A stretch of DNA of 40,738 bases from Clostridiales bacterium (GTDB taxonomy: Bacteria > Bacillota > Clostridia > Oscillospirales > Oscillospiraceae): positions 1-40,738 of the forward strand of contig JAAYBW010000308.1 of the NCBI GenBank assembly GCA_012729975.1, given 5' to 3'. The position numbers were made by a program, and so were the translations under genes. Shown piece after piece: positions 7,900-15,192 of the stretch. The notes beneath the pieces were generated by a model. It made no database searches. It was given only the letters and a program-made list of their open reading frames with translations, and was not told where the DNA came from. Position 1 is the stretch's first letter. The number at the start of each line of letters is the position of its first letter.

Positions 7900-7941
7900 A
7901 ATCAATCAGGAGGCCACTAATGAGTGACCTCCTGATTGATT
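7900..7941. terminator. Bidirectional terminator between convergent SDR and PlsC genes
   Basis: A 19-bp stem (7900-7918 with 7923-7941) with a single mismatch and a 4-base loop sits in the short gap between the two converging genes. Each arm ends in A/T-rich bases, suiting termination from both sides. Confidence 0.75.
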
Positions 7942-7967
7942 TCACTTCCGGTCCGGGATACGCCGCA

Positions 7968-9140
7968 TCATACGGCGCTAACGCAGATTTCCTGTTTCTT
8001 TTTCAGCGCCTCAATAGCCAGAACATACTTTCTTCGGCTCCCGTCGCCGTTTATATCAAGCTCGTAAAACGCTCCGGCCGCGGCGAACATAAGGGTCTCG
8101 TGGGTCTTGCCGCGGCAGGTCGAGGGCGTGCTCATATGCGATAACTTAAAGCTGCAATCGCCGATCGTAAGCTCGTCGGGAGTGAGCGTTACGGTTCCCT
8201 CGCTTATCCTGCTGGTTTCATGCCCCGCGCCCAGACTGAAAAGAACGGCCGAGGGATCGGAGAAAATCACCCTTCCGGCATCGCACTTCTGCCTGATTAT
8301 TTCAATCTGCATATCATACCACTCGGCTATCGTGCTCATCGGCGCACCTTCACGGAAAAAGCCCGTTTCATCCAGTTCGGCTTTCATGCCGCAGGAACAG
8401 GAAAAAACGTTTCCGGCTCCGCGGGCGGTTCCCGTGCCTTTGCAGCACGGGCATATGAAAAGGGACTCTTGCAGCCCCTCGGCAAGCTTATCGCCTTTGT
8501 ATGATATCATTTCCCTGCGCTGAGTATCGAACGCGTCTTCATATAACTCTCCGGCCACAAGGTCGTGTATCTCCCCGATACTCATACCGGAAAATTCTTC
8601 GGGCTGATGCACGCCGGCGACCACACCGCGCATTTTTCCCTTTCTGATATTGCGTCCCCAGCGCGGATCGGATAAATACCCTCCGATAAGCCTGAATGTA
8701 ATCACCGGCACTCCTGCAAGTTTTATCAGCTTTGCAGCGGCAGCGGTTATGTTTCCCGTCCGACCGTCAAAGCTGCGTTCTCCCTCGGGGAAAAAGCAGA
8801 TATTGTATCCTTTTTTCAGTCTTCGCAAAATTCCCAAAACAGCAGCCCCGTCCGCGCTGCCCTTAACGCGCGAAATGGGCGCGGCGAGAGTTTTCATCAG
8901 AAACGACTGCAGGCCCATTCTGAAGGAATGCTCGCTGGCCAGAAAATACATATGCTTTTTAAAGCTCATTCCCACCAGAAAATGATCCCAGCCGGTCGTA
9001 TGATTGGCCAGTACGATGTACGGGGTCTTTATATCCGGAGCCGTTTCATAGCTGTAGTTATACTTCAGCTTCGCGGCCAGATACATCGGCCATCGCATAA
9101 GACGGTATACCGCCCGGTGGAACATATACTTAATGTCCAT
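7968..9140 (-). CDS. Lysophospholipid acyltransferase (PlsC family) with zinc-ribbon and C-terminal domain
   Basis: A 390-residue protein. The N-terminal half carries the glycerolipid acyltransferase motifs: NHTTGWD (HX4D, His47 and Asp52), FPEGERS (about 116-122) and PVITFRL. It would transfer an acyl chain to a lyso-lipid or related acceptor at the membrane. Unlike typical ~240-residue PlsC proteins, it continues into a zinc-ribbon-like CPCC...CSCG segment and a further C-terminal domain. I chose ATG 9140 over TTG 9164: neither site is strong, but an AGG lies about 9 bases before the ATG and 9140 leaves normal spacing from the upstream gene. It is the last gene of the CPBP-NUDIX-PlsC operon and converges on the SPT-like operon. 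Confidence 0.85.
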   Translation of the reverse strand: MDIKYMFHRAVYRLMRWPMYLAAKLKYNYSYETAPDIKTPYIVLANHTTGWDHFLVGMSFKKHMYFLASEHSFRMGLQSFLMKTLAAPISRVKGSADGAAVLGILRRLKKGYNICFFPEGERSFDGRTGNITAAAAKLIKLAGVPVITFRLIGGYLSDPRWGRNIRKGKMRGVVAGVHQPEEFSGMSIGEIHDLVAGELYEDAFDTQRREMISYKGDKLAEGLQESLFICPCCKGTGTARGAGNVFSCSCGMKAELDETGFFREGAPMSTIAEWYDMQIEIIRQKCDAGRVIFSDPSAVLFSLGAGHETSRISEGTVTLTPDELTIGDCSFKLSHMSTPSTCRGKTHETLMFAAAGAFYELDINGDGSRRKYVLAIEALKKKQEICVSAV

Positions 9141-9170
9141 ATTATTAACCTGTGCTTTCTTCAATCGGAT

Positions 9171-9647
9171 TTACACTGCCGTTTGTATATCGGTGCCGTT
9201 AAGAGACGCTCCGACTAGCGAGTCGCCATTGTATTTGAGAGTAAGCAGGAAAAAGGGAGCGTCATTAAATATAAGCTCGAGGAAGATCCTGTCACCCTGC
9301 CATAAGTCCAGATTTAATACCGAGGTTTTTTCGATCCATTCCAGTTCTCCCTCAGCGCAGCCCGTTAACTCCCCGGTATACTCCCCGGCGGTGAACACGA
9401 ACATCTCCTCCTGCTCCCAGCGGTCGGATATGAAGGAGACGACTCCCCTGCACTTCCAGTTTAACGGTGTAAGCCCCGTCTCCTCGCGCACCTCGCGAAG
9501 CATGCACTCATCCGGAGACTCGCCTTCCTCCTGCTTCCCGCCGACGCCGATCCATTTCCCCTCGTTGGGATCGTTTGCTTTCTTTGTCCTGTGCATCATC
9601 AGCAGGCGGTCGTTTTTTTCAATATAGCACAGTGTCGAATTAGTCAT
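9171..9647 (-). CDS. NUDIX hydrolase, MutT/8-oxo-dGTP diphosphatase-like
   Basis: A 158-residue protein with an intact NUDIX box, GGKQEEGESPDECMLREV followed by REETGL (about residues 36-59), the N-terminal LCYIEK and the GKWIGVGGK segment that precede the box in MutT-type enzymes. Role: hydrolysis of oxidised or non-canonical nucleoside triphosphates (inferred from family). ATG 9647 has GAGG about 10 bases upstream. The gene lies 33 bases after the CPBP gene and 30 before the PlsC gene. Confidence 0.9.
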   Translation of the reverse strand: MTNSTLCYIEKNDRLLMMHRTKKANDPNEGKWIGVGGKQEEGESPDECMLREVREETGLTPLNWKCRGVVSFISDRWEQEEMFVFTAGEYTGELTGCAEGELEWIEKTSVLNLDLWQGDRIFLELIFNDAPFFLLTLKYNGDSLVGASLNGTDIQTAV

Positions 9648-9680
9648 TAACGGCAGCCTCTTTTAAGCGATTTTTCCGGC

Positions 9681-10733
9681 TTACGCCGCAAATACGGTTG
9701 CCGCCATCAGCGCTGCACATAAAAGCACAAACAGCAGTACGCCGGGGTTGAGATACGCGGTTGAAAATACTCTTCCGGGCGGCAGCGGCAGGCGTCCGGG
9801 CTTTGTCACGAATCTTTTTCTGTTAATAATCAGCAGCGCCACCCCCGCTATAGACAGGCCTATTAAGGCCAGAGCATAGACCCCCATGGCCGCGGCGCCG
9901 ATAAGCGAATCGAAATTTCGCAGCAGAAAATCCGATGCCGCTTCCGGGGAGAGCATTGAGGAAGCGTCCGACAGCTCAGGCAATTGCTCGATATCCGTCA
10001 CGCGAAGCAGCAGAGTCGATATAAACGAACCCACGAAATTCACTATCATGTGCATCGCAACGCAATAGCGCAGCCTGCCTGTGCTCACATAAATATATCC
10101 GAAGAATATACCGAGCCCGAAGGCGTAGAAAAACTGATACAGATTTCCGTGCATGAGCGCGAAAAACAACGCCGAAAAAATTATGGCGAAGCGCTCTCCG
10201 TATCTTATTACCCGGCCGATAATCAGACGCCGGAAAAACAACTCCTCGAAAATCGGGGCCAATATTACGGCAAACACAAAAGTAGGCCATATGCCGGAAT
10301 CTCCCACCACGCTCTGCAGAGGATTGGCGTTTTCTTTTCCGAGAAGAGCGCCTATAAGAGAGTTTATTCCTACCCCGACCAGATTGAGAGCATACATGAT
10401 GCCGAAGCATATTATAACACAGGTAAAAAACCATTTTGCGCCCATTGCGCTTCGGGCGACAGGCTCGGCGTCCAGCTTTTTTAAAATGAGCCAGCACAGC
10501 GGCGCCGAAACGATATACATCGGCAATGATGTCAGTGCCCAGGTATACCACTGCGATTGGGTAAATTCGGGAGCGGCGAAGCTTATCAGCAGCTGAGCGG
10601 CTAACTGCAGCAGCAATGTCAGGCCCGATAAAACAAAAAAGGCCAACCCCGTGCGCGAAAACCGTTTTCTTGCCGTCACTGTCAAGTCGTTTGCGCCCGG
10701 CTCCGGCAGACCCTCAAATACGCTGTCCGACAA
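9681..10733 (-). CDS. CPBP family intramembrane glutamic endopeptidase
   Basis: A 350-residue polytopic membrane protein with about eight hydrophobic segments. The Abi/CPBP signature is present: EELFFRR (EExxxR), HGNLYQF with FGLGIFFG, and HMIVNF. Such Rce1-like enzymes cleave membrane-embedded or prenylated peptides; in bacteria the substrates are mostly unknown, with roles in bacteriocin maturation or immunity and stress signalling. Start is TTG 10733, with a strong GGGAGGAG about 10 bases upstream. First gene of a three-gene operon behind the promoter at 10764-10792. Confidence 0.9.
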   Translation of the reverse strand: MSDSVFEGLPEPGANDLTVTARKRFSRTGLAFFVLSGLTLLLQLAAQLLISFAAPEFTQSQWYTWALTSLPMYIVSAPLCWLILKKLDAEPVARSAMGAKWFFTCVIICFGIMYALNLVGVGINSLIGALLGKENANPLQSVVGDSGIWPTFVFAVILAPIFEELFFRRLIIGRVIRYGERFAIIFSALFFALMHGNLYQFFYAFGLGIFFGYIYVSTGRLRYCVAMHMIVNFVGSFISTLLLRVTDIEQLPELSDASSMLSPEAASDFLLRNFDSLIGAAAMGVYALALIGLSIAGVALLIINRKRFVTKPGRLPLPPGRVFSTAYLNPGVLLFVLLCAALMAATVFAA

Positions 10734-10763
10734 TTATACACACTCCTCCCGTTTCCCGGTTAT

Positions 10764-10792
10764 ATGTTATGTTAAGGTCAATCCTTTGTCAA
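10764..10792 (-). promoter_or_regulatory. Promoter of the CPBP-NUDIX-PlsC operon
   Basis: On the minus strand: TTGACA (10792-10787), a 17-base spacer and TAACAT (10769-10764). The divergent Hsp20 regulatory region begins about 20 bases away. Confidence 0.65.
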
Positions 10793-10809
10793 GCCGCGAT
10801 ATTTTTCTG

Positions 10810-10836
10810 TTAGCACTCGCTTGTTCTGAGTGCTAA
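10810..10836 (+). promoter_or_regulatory. CIRCE operator (HrcA binding site)
   Basis: Exact match to the consensus TTAGCACTC-N9-GAGTGCTAA at 10810-10818 and 10828-10836. CIRCE is the HrcA repressor operator that gives heat induction, usually at groESL and dnaK operons; here it precedes hsp20. Confidence 0.95.
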
Positions 10837-10977
10837 TTTTTACAATTTGTTCATAAACAGTCCACCATTCGTTCACGATTATCGGTTAATATACACTTGC
10901 GAGGGCAAAACGCAAACAAACACAGTAAGTATAAAACCTATATTATTGATGATATTACATAAGGGAGGAAAATAATC

Positions 10978-11415
10978 ATGTTTGAACTGATTCCTTTTGA
11001 CCGTAAAAGTAACAGATTGTCCTACTATAATCCTTTCAGTGTCTTTGAGGACTTCTCCAGAAATTTCTTCGCAAACAACACTCTCGGCGAATTCCGCACG
11101 GACATCAAGGACAACGGCGACAGCTTCCAGCTTGAGACGGACCTTCCGGGATTCAAGAAGGAAGACATTAAGATCGACATTGAAAACGACGTGCTGAAGA
11201 TTTCGGCCGAGCGCCGCTCCGAGTTTGAAGAGAAAGACAGCAAAGGCAAGTATCTCAGGTGCGAGCGTTCCTACGGTACCTACTCAAGATGCTTTGATGT
11301 ATCCTCAGTGAAAGCCGACGCTATCACTGCCTCTTACGAAAACGGCGTCCTGACGTTGAACATGCCCAAAAAAGACAACCTCATTCCCGCTTCCAGGCAT
11401 CTGGAAATTGAGTAA
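10978..11415 (+). CDS. hsp20: Small heat shock protein, Hsp20/alpha-crystallin family
   Basis: A 145-residue ATP-independent holdase. The alpha-crystallin domain runs from about residue 38 (DIKDNGDSFQLETDLPGFKKEDIKID) to 140, with the family signature ENGVLTLNMPK near the end. A strong AAGGGAGGA precedes the ATG. The perfect CIRCE upstream predicts control by HrcA. Single-gene unit closed by the hairpins downstream. Confidence 0.95.
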   Translation: MFELIPFDRKSNRLSYYNPFSVFEDFSRNFFANNTLGEFRTDIKDNGDSFQLETDLPGFKKEDIKIDIENDVLKISAERRSEFEEKDSKGKYLRCERSYGTYSRCFDVSSVKADAITASYENGVLTLNMPKKDNLIPASRHLEIE

Positions 11416-11427
11416 ACCTCCATATTA

Positions 11428-11459
11428 GGGGCGCCGAAACGCGGCGTCCCTCCCCCTTT
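11428..11459 (+). terminator. Terminator hairpin after hsp20
   Basis: A 9-bp stem (11428-11436 with 11442-11450, one G-T pair) and 5-base loop, then TCCCCCTTT. The T-run is weak, and the stronger hairpin at 11501 may be a second stop. Confidence 0.55.
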
Positions 11460-11500
11460 GCCGCGGGAGCCGGATGACCGGCAGCCCTGTATATAGATCA

Positions 11501-11537
11501 GAAGCATAGCCGACGGATAATGTCGGCTATGCTTCTT
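11501..11537. terminator. Bidirectional terminator between hsp20 and degV
   Basis: A perfect 14-bp stem (11501-11514 with 11522-11535) with a 7-base loop, followed by TTTC on the plus strand; it separates the convergent hsp20 and DegV genes. Confidence 0.75.
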
Positions 11538-11558
11538 TCAGTCGTACCGATATTCCGC

Positions 11559-12449
11559 TCAGGCTCCCGCGATATACCCTTTCATAGTCCTGGGCTTGCC
11601 GAAATAAAAGGCCGCCATGAGGCCGGGTCCGCAGTTCGCGCCGATGATCGTGCCGATATATGTATAAAAAACATCCTTGAATCCGAACTCCTCTTTGAGC
11701 GCTTCGCCGAACTCCCTCGCCTGTTCGGGGATATCGGAATGGCAGATATAAAGCGTCTGCTCCGACGGGTCGATAACGGTATCTCCGATAATCTCATGTA
11801 TGCGGGAAATCGTCTTTTTAAGACCGCGAACTCTCTCCTGAACAATAAGATGCCCCTGTGCGTCGAGGTTGAGTATCGGGCATATTTTAAGCGCGGTACC
11901 GATCGCGGCACTCGCCCGGCTGCATCGGCCGCTCCTCCTTAAATATAAAAGCTCATCGGTCGTATACCATGTATTTACGTTTATTTTGTTTTTCTCAAGC
12001 CACTCCACACATTCCGAAGCCGACTGCCCACGGTCGCGCATGCGCGCCGCTTCCAGCGCCAGCATACCGTAACCGGTCGAGCAGAGAGTGGAGTCGATGA
12101 CATATACCGGAGGGTGCCCGCCCTCCTCAAGGAGTTCCCTGCCGGCTTCAACACCGCTGTTCCAGGTACCGGAAACGCCGCTGCCCAGGCTGATATGCAC
12201 TATCGGCAGATTTTTTTCAAGCAGCGGCCGCCAAAACTCAACAAAGGCGTAGCTGTTGAGCTGGCTGGTTTTCGGAACCGCTCCCTCGCGCATACGCTGA
12301 TAAAAGTCGTGATAGTCCTCATTGTTCATAGTGTCCGTAAATATCTCTCCGCCCGACTCATAACTGAAGGCGATCGGGTAAATGTTATTCTCGTTAAGGA
12401 GGTTCAAAGGCAGATCGCACCCCGAATCAGTTGTAACGATAAAACTCAT
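11559..12449 (-). CDS. DegV family protein (fatty-acid binding)
   Basis: A 296-residue EDD-fold protein of the DegV family. In Gram-positives these FakB-type proteins bind a fatty acid and present it to the kinase FakA. Landmarks are TTDSGCDLP at the N-terminus, KTSQLN (about 79-84), the lipid-contacting LGSGVSGTWNS and DSTLCS. ATG 12449 is preferred to the ATG two codons earlier because AAGGAG is 8 bases upstream of it. No kinase gene is adjacent. Confidence 0.9.
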   Translation of the reverse strand: MSFIVTTDSGCDLPLNLLNENNIYPIAFSYESGGEIFTDTMNNEDYHDFYQRMREGAVPKTSQLNSYAFVEFWRPLLEKNLPIVHISLGSGVSGTWNSGVEAGRELLEEGGHPPVYVIDSTLCSTGYGMLALEAARMRDRGQSASECVEWLEKNKINVNTWYTTDELLYLRRSGRCSRASAAIGTALKICPILNLDAQGHLIVQERVRGLKKTISRIHEIIGDTVIDPSEQTLYICHSDIPEQAREFGEALKEEFGFKDVFYTYIGTIIGANCGPGLMAAFYFGKPRTMKGYIAGA

Positions 12450-12515
12450 TTGCATCGCTCCTTATTGTGTTGACACGTATTGCTTTGACTCATCCGATAC
12501 ACAAACTTAAAATAC

Positions 12516-12541
12516 CGGGATTATTTTATCATCGAATCCCG
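12516..12541 (-). terminator. Possible terminator after the ArsC/Spx-like gene
   Basis: On the minus strand CGGGATT and AATCCCG (7 bp, 12-base loop) are followed by GTATTTT, about 26 bases after the stop codon. Short stem, so moderate support. Confidence 0.45.
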
Positions 12542-12566
12542 CTGATATAAAGATATTCCTCACAAA

Positions 12567-12935
12567 TTAAGGTTTCTGTTCACCGATACCCAAAACAGCT
12601 TTCCACTCAGCCTCATTAAATCCCACCAGAGTGAACCCGTCACCAATGAGAATCGGGCGCTTAACCAGCATTCCGTCTGTCGCAAGCAGCTCATACATCT
12701 CGTCGGCGCTCATTTCCGAAAGCCTGTCCTTAAGCTTAAGGTCCTTATAGAGCATACCGCTTGTGTTAAAGAGCTTGCGCAGCGGCAGCCCGCTCTTCCC
12801 GTGCCACTCCTTTAACTCGGAAACCGTCGGATTGTTCTCCTTTATGTGCCTTTCTTCAAAAGCGACATTGTTTGCTTCCAGCAGTTTTGCGGCCTTTTGA
12901 CAGGTGCTGCATTTCGGGTAGCATATAAACAGCAT
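12567..12935 (-). CDS. ArsC/Spx family thioredoxin-fold protein
   Basis: A 122-residue protein of the arsenate reductase/Spx family. The CxxC redox motif is PKCSTCQKA (Cys9 and Cys12), followed by ERHIKENNPT, LRKLFNTSG and KRPILIGDG, the usual ArsC-family blocks. Spx proteins bind RNA polymerase under disulfide stress; YffB/ArsC relatives act as reductases. Sequence does not decide between them, and no ars genes are nearby. Start ATG 12935 has GGGAGGA at good distance. Confidence 0.85.
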   Translation of the reverse strand: MLFICYPKCSTCQKAAKLLEANNVAFEERHIKENNPTVSELKEWHGKSGLPLRKLFNTSGMLYKDLKLKDRLSEMSADEMYELLATDGMLVKRPILIGDGFTLVGFNEAEWKAVLGIGEQKP

Positions 12936-13027
12936 GATATTCCTCCCTTACACATTAGGTTCTCAGAGCGCGTTCCCGTAAAACCGCGATAACAAAGTAT
13001 TCTCTGTTTGTTCGACAGTTGTTTTTT

Positions 13028-13036
13028 ATTATATCA
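13028..13036 (-). promoter_or_regulatory. Extended -10 element upstream of the ArsC/Spx-like gene
   Basis: On the minus strand TGA-TATAAT (TGn extended -10) occurs 93 bases before the start codon; no good -35 is seen. The rest of the 290-base gap to the EIIC gene holds only the hairpin at 13119-13150. Confidence 0.45.
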
Positions 13037-13118
13037 TAATAAAACAGTTTTTTACAGACTTTCCGCGCAGAACACATATGTGCCGACAAGATAGCGCCCG
13101 TTATGGGGAAATAATCGA

Positions 13119-13150
13119 ATGCGCGGCAGTCGCAAAAACCTGCCGCGCAT
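13119..13150 (-). terminator. Hairpin terminator after the EIIC gene
   Basis: Perfect 11-bp GC-rich stem (13119-13129 with 13140-13150), 10-base loop, 76 bases beyond the stop of the EIIC gene on the minus strand. No long T-run follows. Confidence 0.5.
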
Positions 13151-13225
13151 AAATCGGTTTTTCAGACCAACGGAAATTTAAAGTCTAGTTAACATAACAT
13201 TGTCATACCAATATTATGACTATAA

Positions 13226-14284
13226 TTAGTCGAGTTTCAGGTCGTTTTCCTTAATCCACCCGAGCCTTCTGCATATAAGACCGAATATCCATGCCAGAAG
13301 ACCGGGAAGCACAAAGCATATAAGAACAAGCTCAAGCCAGTCCATCGGCGTCACGGCCGCTTTCGTTCCCGCCGCGACATCGTTGATCCAGCCGGTGTAG
13401 ACTCCGATCGGGCCTACCAGTCCGCAGGTTCCCATACCCGAAGCAACGGCGGGGCCGTTCATCTGAAATTTAAACACACAGGTCGCAATAGGACCCGTTA
13501 TCGCGGAGGTCACTATAGCGGGGATCCATATCTTCGGGTTTTTCACAATGTTCCCCATCTGCAGCATGGAGGTTCCCAGGCCCTGCGATATAAGACCCCC
13601 CACGCGGTTTTCCCTGAAGGACAAAATCGCGAAGCCTACCATATTCGCGCAGCATCCCGCTACCGCGGCGCCTCCCGCCAGGCCCGTAAGCCCGAACGCG
13701 GCGCATATGGCCGCGCTGCTTATCGGCAGCGTGAGCGCAACACCGACAAGCACGGATACCAGAATGCCCATCAGGAACGGCCTTAGCTCGGTAGCCCACA
13801 TAATCAGCTGTCCGACCCAGTTCGCGGCCTCGCCGATATACGGAGCGCACAGCTTGGACAAAGCGACGCCGACAAAAATCGTAACGAGCGGGGTGACAAG
13901 TATGTCGATTTTCGTCTCCTTCGATACCATCTTGCCGATCTCCGCGGCGATTATCGCGATAATCAGCACCGCGAGGGGCCCTCCCGCTCCTCCCAGCTGG
14001 TTAGACGAATAACCTACCGCTACCAGCGAAAACAACACCAGCGGCGGGGTTTTAAGAGCATAGCCTATCGCTACGGCCATCGCCGCGCCCGCCATGGCGC
14101 TCGCGAAGCCTCCTATGGTATTTAAAAAGGGTATGTTCAGCTGTGTACCGATCGTGTTGAGTATCGTGCCAATAAGCAGGCTGCAGAACAGTCCCTGCGC
14201 CATCGCGCCCAGCGCGTCCACACCGTAGCGCTTTGCGGAAAAGACTATATCCTTTCTTTTTAAAAAAGAGCTGAATTTGCTCAT
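13226..14284 (-). CDS. PTS EIIC-type membrane protein, PfoR family
   Basis: A 352-residue membrane protein with about nine to ten Gly/Ala-rich hydrophobic segments. It matches the stand-alone EIIC-like PfoR/COG3641 group: RYGVDALGAMAQGLF near the N-terminus, then GGAGGPLAV, LPISSAA, and GLVGPIGVY near the C-terminus. PfoR was named as a regulator of perfringolysin, but these proteins are usually annotated as sugar permeases without EIIA or EIIB domains, and none is adjacent here. ATG 14284 has GGGAG close upstream. Substrate unknown. Confidence 0.85.
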   Translation of the reverse strand: MSKFSSFLKRKDIVFSAKRYGVDALGAMAQGLFCSLLIGTILNTIGTQLNIPFLNTIGGFASAMAGAAMAVAIGYALKTPPLVLFSLVAVGYSSNQLGGAGGPLAVLIIAIIAAEIGKMVSKETKIDILVTPLVTIFVGVALSKLCAPYIGEAANWVGQLIMWATELRPFLMGILVSVLVGVALTLPISSAAICAAFGLTGLAGGAAVAGCCANMVGFAILSFRENRVGGLISQGLGTSMLQMGNIVKNPKIWIPAIVTSAITGPIATCVFKFQMNGPAVASGMGTCGLVGPIGVYTGWINDVAAGTKAAVTPMDWLELVLICFVLPGLLAWIFGLICRRLGWIKENDLKLD

Positions 14285-14385
14285 TTTACTCCCGCTCCCA
14301 TTATTGATTTGTGTCGTTTCACAGAGTTTTCAGTCCGCCGCGGCGCTGACCGGTCATAAAGTGAAGGCGGATAGATGCGGATATA

Positions 14386-14414
14386 ATAATACACATCCCG
14401 GCGCGATTTGTAAA
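14386..14414 (-). promoter_or_regulatory. Promoter of the EIIC gene
   Basis: On the minus strand TTTACA (14414-14409), a 17-base spacer and TATTAT (14391-14386). Confidence 0.6.
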
Positions 14415-14507
14415 TGAGTTTTTAAATCGCTAAATCAGCTTAGTCATGTTAAGCCATAAAATTCGCCGCCTGTATGCACGCCTGTATGCAAAACCGACCT
14501 TAAATTG

Positions 14508-14536
14508 TGGCACAGTGCGCTTTATTGTGCTATAAT
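14508..14536 (+). promoter_or_regulatory. Promoter of the COG2426 gene, extended -10
   Basis: TGGCAC (14508-14513), a 17-base spacer and perfect TATAAT (14531-14536) preceded by TGC, an extended -10. The transcript would start near 14543, which excludes the longer coding frame that begins at 14507. Confidence 0.65.
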
Positions 14537-14602
14537 AATCCGCAGTCCGGCTTTCTGAGATCGGAAAAAGGAAGGCGGGCCGGGAAAGGCTTGAGGTCTG
14601 AT

Positions 14603-15055
14603 ATGCTGCATTTTCTTATGACATTGGGCATGGCAATGCTGCCGGTGGTTGAACTCAGAGGAGCGATACCCTTCGGTATGGCGCTCGGTCTGCCCTTCTG
14701 GCAGGTCCTTTTGGCCGCGCTGATTGGAAACATCCTGCCTATTCCTTTTATCATCCTTTTCATACGCAAGGTTTTTCAGTTTCTCAGAAAGCGCTTCGCT
14801 TTCCTGGAAAAGCTCATAGATAAAATAGAGAGCAAGGCCATGGGAAAGGCGGAAAAGGTGCAGAAATACGAGCTTATCGGGCTGTGCATCTTTGTTGCCA
14901 TACCTCTGCCGGGCACGGGCGCCTGGACAGGCGCTCTTATAGCGGCCTTGCTTGACATACGCATGCGCAGGGCTGTTCCCTCCATATTCATCGGCGTGCT
15001 GATCGCCGCTGTAATCGTCAGCATAACAAGCTATGGCATTGCCTCGCTGTTCTAG
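14603..15055 (+). CDS. Small multi-drug export family protein (COG2426)
   Basis: A 150-residue membrane protein with MLPVVELRGAIPFG near the N-terminus, a central amphipathic basic stretch, the GLCIFVAIPLPGTGAWTG motif and a hydrophobic C-terminus. Members are labelled putative small multidrug exporters; the PxPGTGAWTG loop resembles the SNARE-associated/DedA-type re-entrant motif, so lipid or solute transport is also conceivable. Start is ATG 14603 with TTGAGG upstream and downstream of the promoter. Monocistronic with a following terminator. Confidence 0.85.
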   Translation: MLHFLMTLGMAMLPVVELRGAIPFGMALGLPFWQVLLAALIGNILPIPFIILFIRKVFQFLRKRFAFLEKLIDKIESKAMGKAEKVQKYELIGLCIFVAIPLPGTGAWTGALIAALLDIRMRRAVPSIFIGVLIAAVIVSITSYGIASLF

Positions 15056-15136
15056 CGCCGGGAATATACTTAAGTATCACGGTTCCGGTAAAAACGATAT
15101 AATAAAATGCGCGAATAATGCGCGATCATATACCCG

Positions 15137-15179
15137 TGACCGGTAATGCGGCTGCCGCCGCGCTTCCGGTCATTCGTCT
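15137..15179 (+). terminator. Terminator after the COG2426 gene
   Basis: TGACCGG (15137-15143) pairs with CCGGTCA (15166-15172), with an inner CGGC/GCCG pair, followed by TTCGTCTTTTT. Confidence 0.65.
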
Positions 15180-15192
15180 TTTTCCCTATCCG

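Larger units (their letters stand above)
14285..14602. other. Divergent intergenic region between EIIC and COG2426 genes
   Basis: Contains the EIIC promoter (minus), the COG2426 promoter (plus) and a perfect tandem 12-base repeat CGCCTGTATGCA (14467-14478 and 14479-14490) ending about 18 bases before the plus-strand -35 region. No gene is seen. Confidence 0.7.

Noticed and set aside
14507..14602. N-terminal extension of the COG2426 protein
   Set aside because: It lies upstream of and across the TATAAT promoter, and the extra residues are hydrophilic and unlike the family.
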